This document shows positions 61,251 to 64,000 of a stretch of DNA of 64,000 bases, one piece after another. Position numbers and translations under genes: made by a program. The notes under the pieces are model-generated. The model saw only the letters and a program-made list of their open reading frames with translations. It searched no databases and was not told the DNA's origin. Position 1 is the first letter of the stretch; each line of letters opens with the position of its first letter. Source of the DNA: Streptococcus toyakuensis (GTDB lineage: Bacteria > Bacillota > Bacilli > Lactobacillales > Streptococcaceae); NCBI RefSeq assembly GCF_024346585.1, contig NZ_AP024523.1, forward strand, positions 1,311,001 to 1,375,000. Direction: 5' to 3'.

Positions 61251-62630
61251 TTATTTTTCAGCTGTAAGTGCAGCCATTGTAATGTAATTGTATGGTTTGT
61301 TAAAGTGTGGCAAGAAGAAGAGATCTGTCAAGGCCAATTTATCGATTGTTACATGCTCTTGGATAGCAAGTGAGAACATGTGGATTCCCATACTGATAGC
61401 TGCATCATGTGAAACCATTTGTGCACCAAGGATTTCGCGGCTGTCTTTATCAAAAACAATCTTGATGGCAACTTCGTGGTTGTCATGTTTGATAAATTCT
61501 GGTTTTTGAAGATCGTTAAAGCCAGTTTCAGTTGCATTATAGCCTGCAGCTTTGGCTTTTTCAAGAGTCAAACCAGTCGAAACCATGTGAAGACCGTAGA
61601 TAGAAATACCGTTTGATCCTTGTACACCAATTCCTTCCAATTCATGTCCACAAGCATTGTAAGCACCAACGATACCAGTACGTACAGCGTTAGATGCAAG
61701 AGCGATGTAGCTAGTATCTTTACGAGCATTGTCATAAACAGTTGCACAGTCACCAACAGCGTATACACCTGGGATAGATGTTTCTTGTTTCTTATCTACA
61801 AGGAAGGCACCGTTACGGAAGAGTTCAATCTTTCCGTCAGCAAGAGCTGTGTTTGGACGGAAACCAACAGCAAGAACTACCATATCTACATCAAATGTTT
61901 CTTTGTCTGTTACCAAGCGTTCAACTTTTCCATCACCTTGGATGGCTTTAACTGTTTGACCAAGAGCCAAGCGGATGTTGTGGTCTTCCAAGTTCTTCGC
62001 CATCATTTGAGTAAAGTCTTTGTCATAGTAGCCGTTCAAGACAGTGTCTACAATATCTACAAGCACTACTTCTTTTCCAAGACGCTCGAAAGCTTCGGCA
62101 AGTTCTACACCGATGTAACCACCACCAACAACGGCAATGCGCTCAAGGTGCTTGCTCTTATCTTCAAGTTTTTCAATAACTTCTTCAGCGTTTTGGTACA
62201 ATTTAACAAATTGTACATTTTCAAGAGTTGCTTTGAATTCGCGGTTGCCCTTAACGATTTCAACACCTTCGATTGGAGGCAAGATTGGAGTTGAACCAGT
62301 TGCAAAGATCAATTTATCATAAGACTCTTTGTGTTCTTTACCTTCAACTTCTGCTGTAACTACTTTGTTATCATAGTCGATTGAAAGAACTGGTGAATTC
62401 ATGTAAACCTTAGCACCTTTAGCTTCCAATTTTTCTTTATCAGAATAGAACAAGCCTTCAGCACCGTCAATTTGTTCACCGATCCAAAGGGCCATTCCAC
62501 AACCTAGGAAAGAGATGTTAGAGTTTTGGTCGAATACAACGATTTCGTTCTCATTACCAAAATTATCCAACATAGTATTAATACATGCTGTACCAGCGTG
62601 GTTAGCACCAACTACAACGATTTTACTCAT
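61251..62630 (-). CDS. nox: NADH oxidase (H2O-forming)
   Basis: FAD enzyme that reduces O2 to water with NADH and keeps NAD+ regenerated in aerobic growth. 459 aa, with N-terminal FAD motif [10 protein letters not shown], redox-active C44 (FLGCGMALW), NADH motif [13 protein letters not shown] and second FAD motif [13 protein letters not shown]. Its promoter overlaps a perfect cre site, which suggests CcpA control. Confidence 0.96.
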   Translation of the reverse strand: MSKIVVVGANHAGTACINTMLDNFGNENEIVVFDQNSNISFLGCGMALWIGEQIDGAEGLFYSDKEKLEAKGAKVYMNSPVLSIDYDNKVVTAEVEGKEHKESYDKLIFATGSTPILPPIEGVEIVKGNREFKATLENVQFVKLYQNAEEVIEKLEDKSKHLERIAVVGGGYIGVELAEAFERLGKEVVLVDIVDTVLNGYYDKDFTQMMAKNLEDHNIRLALGQTVKAIQGDGKVERLVTDKETFDVDMVVLAVGFRPNTALADGKIELFRNGAFLVDKKQETSIPGVYAVGDCATVYDNARKDTSYIALASNAVRTGIVGAYNACGHELEGIGVQGSNGISIYGLHMVSTGLTLEKAKAAGYNATETGFNDLQKPEFIKHDNHEVAIKIVFDKDSREILGAQMVSHDAAISMGIHMFSLAIQEHVTIDKLALTDLFFLPHFNKPYNYITMAALTAEK

Positions 62631-62668
62631 AGAAAAATTCCTACCTTTAATTTAAAATTTACTCTTCT

Positions 62669-62697
62669 AGTATAACATTTACTGTTAGCGTTTACAA
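62669..62697 (-). promoter_or_regulatory. nox promoter
   Basis: Minus strand TTGTAA (62692-62697), 17-bp spacer, TATACT (62669-62674). Confidence 0.72.
62683..62696. promoter_or_regulatory. cre site over the nox -35 region
   Basis: TGTTAGCGTTTACA fits all positions of TGWNANCGNTNWCA and covers most of the -35 box. Confidence 0.72.
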
Positions 62698-62938
62698 GAG
62701 TTTAGCTAATTTTCCCGTTTTTTTTGTAAAAAAATGTAAATAATCTGTATTTTATCAGTCTTTCTTACAATTACTCTTTATTTTCTGAGCATATTTCTTG
62801 ACAAGTTTACAAATTTTATTTGTGAAAACGCTGACTTTATGGTATGCTAGTATCATGAAAAGAAAATGTAAGGGGTTAAATTTAATATAAATTTACTATA
62901 TTTCAGTCTTCTTTTCATAAAAGAAAGGAGTTGGTAGC
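62698..62938. other. nox-apbE divergent region: apbE promoter and leader
   Basis: The right half holds the apbE promoter (TTGTGA 62820-62825, 17 bp, TG-box, TATGCT 62843-62848) and a leader. The leader contains 10-bp complementary arms ATGAAAAGAA (62855) and TTCTTTTCAT (62908-62917). It also has an 11-codon frame [11 protein letters not shown] (62855-62890). No FMN riboswitch consensus was recognised. Confidence 0.55.
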
Positions 62939-63862
62939 TTGCCTCTTAGTTCACATTCCGAACGGCTAATGGGGACTACTATCACTATTTCATTAGTAGA
63001 TGAGCGAGCCGATAGCTTGATCCAGAAATCCTTTGATTTACTCAGAGAGCTCGAATACCGCTTCAATGCCAATAGCCAAGAATCTGAGTTGATGGAAATC
63101 AATCATCAAGCTGGAATAGCCCCCGTCAAGGTTCATCCAGACCTGTTCGAACTGATTTCACTTGGATTAGAGCATAGCCTAGCGCCATCTAGCCATCTCA
63201 ATATCAGCATTGGTCCCTTGATTCAAACCTGGCGTATCGGTTTTTCAGATGCCAAAGTTGCCCAGCCTCAAGAAATCGAATCAATTCTCCCTTTAATCAA
63301 TCCTCATTATATCGAGTTAGATTCTTCTACTTCTACTGTGTTTCTAAAACAGAAAGGAATGAAGATAGACCTAGGTTGTTTAGCCAAGGGTTATAGTGCG
63401 GATAAAGTTGCTCAATTTCTGAGAAAAGAGGGAGTGACATCTGCCTTGATCAATCTGGGAGGGAATATCCTGACTATTGGAAAAAATCAGGCAAGAGGGG
63501 ATCAGCCTTGGCAAATTGGGATTCAAGACCCAGCCAATCCGAGGGGAAATCACTTAATGACCATCCCTGTTGTCAATAAATCTGTCGTGACTTCAGGCAT
63601 TTATGAACGTCACCTGACTGTCGATGGAAAAGATTACCATCATATTTTTGACAGCCAAACAGGATATCCTGTTGAAACGGAACTAGCGAGTCTAACAATC
63701 ATCTCTGATAAATCAGTTGATGGTGAAATCTGGACAACTCGTCTATTTGGAGAAAGACCTGCTTCTATCCTCTGGCAAGTCGAAAGTTTGGAGGGCATCG
63801 AAGCTATCCTCATCGATAAGGAAGGTCACCTAAGCTGTTCTTCAGGAATTCCTACTCTATAG
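62939..63862 (+). CDS. apbE: FAD:protein FMN transferase (ApbE)
   Basis: Attaches FMN covalently to target proteins. The 307-aa protein shows the ApbE signatures: N-terminal RLMGTTITISL, Mg-site region DLGCLAKGYSADKVAQFLRK, GVTSALINLGGNILTIG, the VVTSGIYERHL and HHIFDSQTGYPVETELAS motifs. It starts at TTG with AAAGGAG 8 nt upstream; there is no signal peptide or lipobox, so it should act in the cytoplasm or at the inner membrane face. Followed 59 nt later by an FMN reductase, a possible flavin partner. Confidence 0.9.
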   Translation: MPLSSHSERLMGTTITISLVDERADSLIQKSFDLLRELEYRFNANSQESELMEINHQAGIAPVKVHPDLFELISLGLEHSLAPSSHLNISIGPLIQTWRIGFSDAKVAQPQEIESILPLINPHYIELDSSTSTVFLKQKGMKIDLGCLAKGYSADKVAQFLRKEGVTSALINLGGNILTIGKNQARGDQPWQIGIQDPANPRGNHLMTIPVVNKSVVTSGIYERHLTVDGKDYHHIFDSQTGYPVETELASLTIISDKSVDGEIWTTRLFGERPASILWQVESLEGIEAILIDKEGHLSCSSGIPTL

Positions 63863-63921
63863 AAACAAATGTTTCAATGGAGTTTTAAAATTGTATTATG
63901 TAAAAAGAGAAAGGAAATCTC

Positions 63922-64000
63922 ATGTTAAAACTTATTGCTATTGTTGGAACAAATTCAAAACGTTCTACAAACCGCCAATTGCTTCAATACATGCAAAAAC
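63922..64000 (+). CDS. NAD(P)H-dependent FMN reductase, N-terminus (partial)
   Basis: Twenty-six codons before the window edge read MLKLIAIVGTNSKRSTNRQL and then LQYMQK. The IVGTNSKRSTN loop is the FMN-phosphate binding start of the flavodoxin-like NADPH-dependent FMN reductase family (SsuE/WrbA-like). AAAGGAAATCTC precedes the ATG. Likely cotranscribed with apbE. Confidence 0.8.
   Translation, partial: MLKLIAIVGTNSKRSTNRQLLQYMQK

Noticed and set aside
62855..62938. FMN riboswitch upstream of apbE
   Set aside because: The leader is under 100 nt and none of the conserved RFN boxes is seen.

Overview
The window is a low-GC Firmicute chromosome segment that I assign to the mitis group of Streptococcus (S. 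mitis / S. oralis / S. pneumoniae relatives). The reasons are two BOX repeat elements, a tmRNA tag reading AKNNTSYALAA, an F1Fo-ATPase operon with a 66-residue c subunit, YSIRK/LPNTG surface proteins, the cppA gene, and several neighbourhoods ordered as in pneumococci (guaA-gntR, trxB-DUF4059-ABC transporter, pdxT-pdxS-nox-apbE, nifS-thiI, fruR-fruK-fruA). Most genes are on the minus strand. The species is an inference from remembered gene order, not a computed placement.

Layout. 1-1.8 kb: the end of a histidine-phosphatase-like gene and lysS. 1.9-10.9 kb: a very large LPXTG mucin-binding/Rib-repeat adhesin gene, broken by a homopolymer frameshift and an in-frame TGA. 11.3-18.1 kb: a polar amino acid ABC transporter, a TPR protein, an AI-2E family permease and an oligopeptide-binding lipoprotein. 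18.3-25.7 kb: a lactonase and the atpEBFHAGDC operon. 26-30 kb: a U32 peptidase-family gene and a second LPXTG adhesin gene, also interrupted by a stop. 30.4-36.4 kb: guaA, a GntR regulator, an EamA transporter, a serine hydrolase, cppA and an aquaglyceroporin. 36.6-39.4 kb: two esterases with an ATP-grasp ligase. 39.5-48.4 kb: thiI, a cysteine desulfurase, a small membrane protein, ftsK and the fructose operon. 48.6-49.2 kb: tRNA-Ser(GGA) facing tmRNA. 49.3-58.2 kb: an SGNH hydrolase, a HAD phosphatase, CapA, def, rlmB, trxB, an ABC importer, an ArsC/Spx-like protein, ogt and a GNAT. 58.4-64 kb: DUF1836 plus hemolysin III, pdxTS, nox, apbE and the start of an FMN reductase.

Functional links. 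The core is energy and redox metabolism: proton-pumping ATPase, water-forming NADH oxidase, fructose PTS, thioredoxin reductase and ApbE flavin transfer. Perfect matches to the CcpA cre consensus overlap the nox promoter and the fru transcript start, which suggests common carbon control. The thiI/nifS pair supplies sulfur to tRNA, and pdxST supplies the PLP that the desulfurase needs.

The most interesting points are: an A8 tract that switches the giant adhesin out of frame and two further premature stops in adhesins; a DUF1836 gene with an 11-bp perfect palindrome on its own -10 box; a probably leaderless rlmB mRNA; an imperfect direct repeat touching the 3' end of ssrA; and an uncharacterised esterase-esterase-ATP-grasp operon. 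No CRISPR array, complete insertion sequence or prophage was seen.
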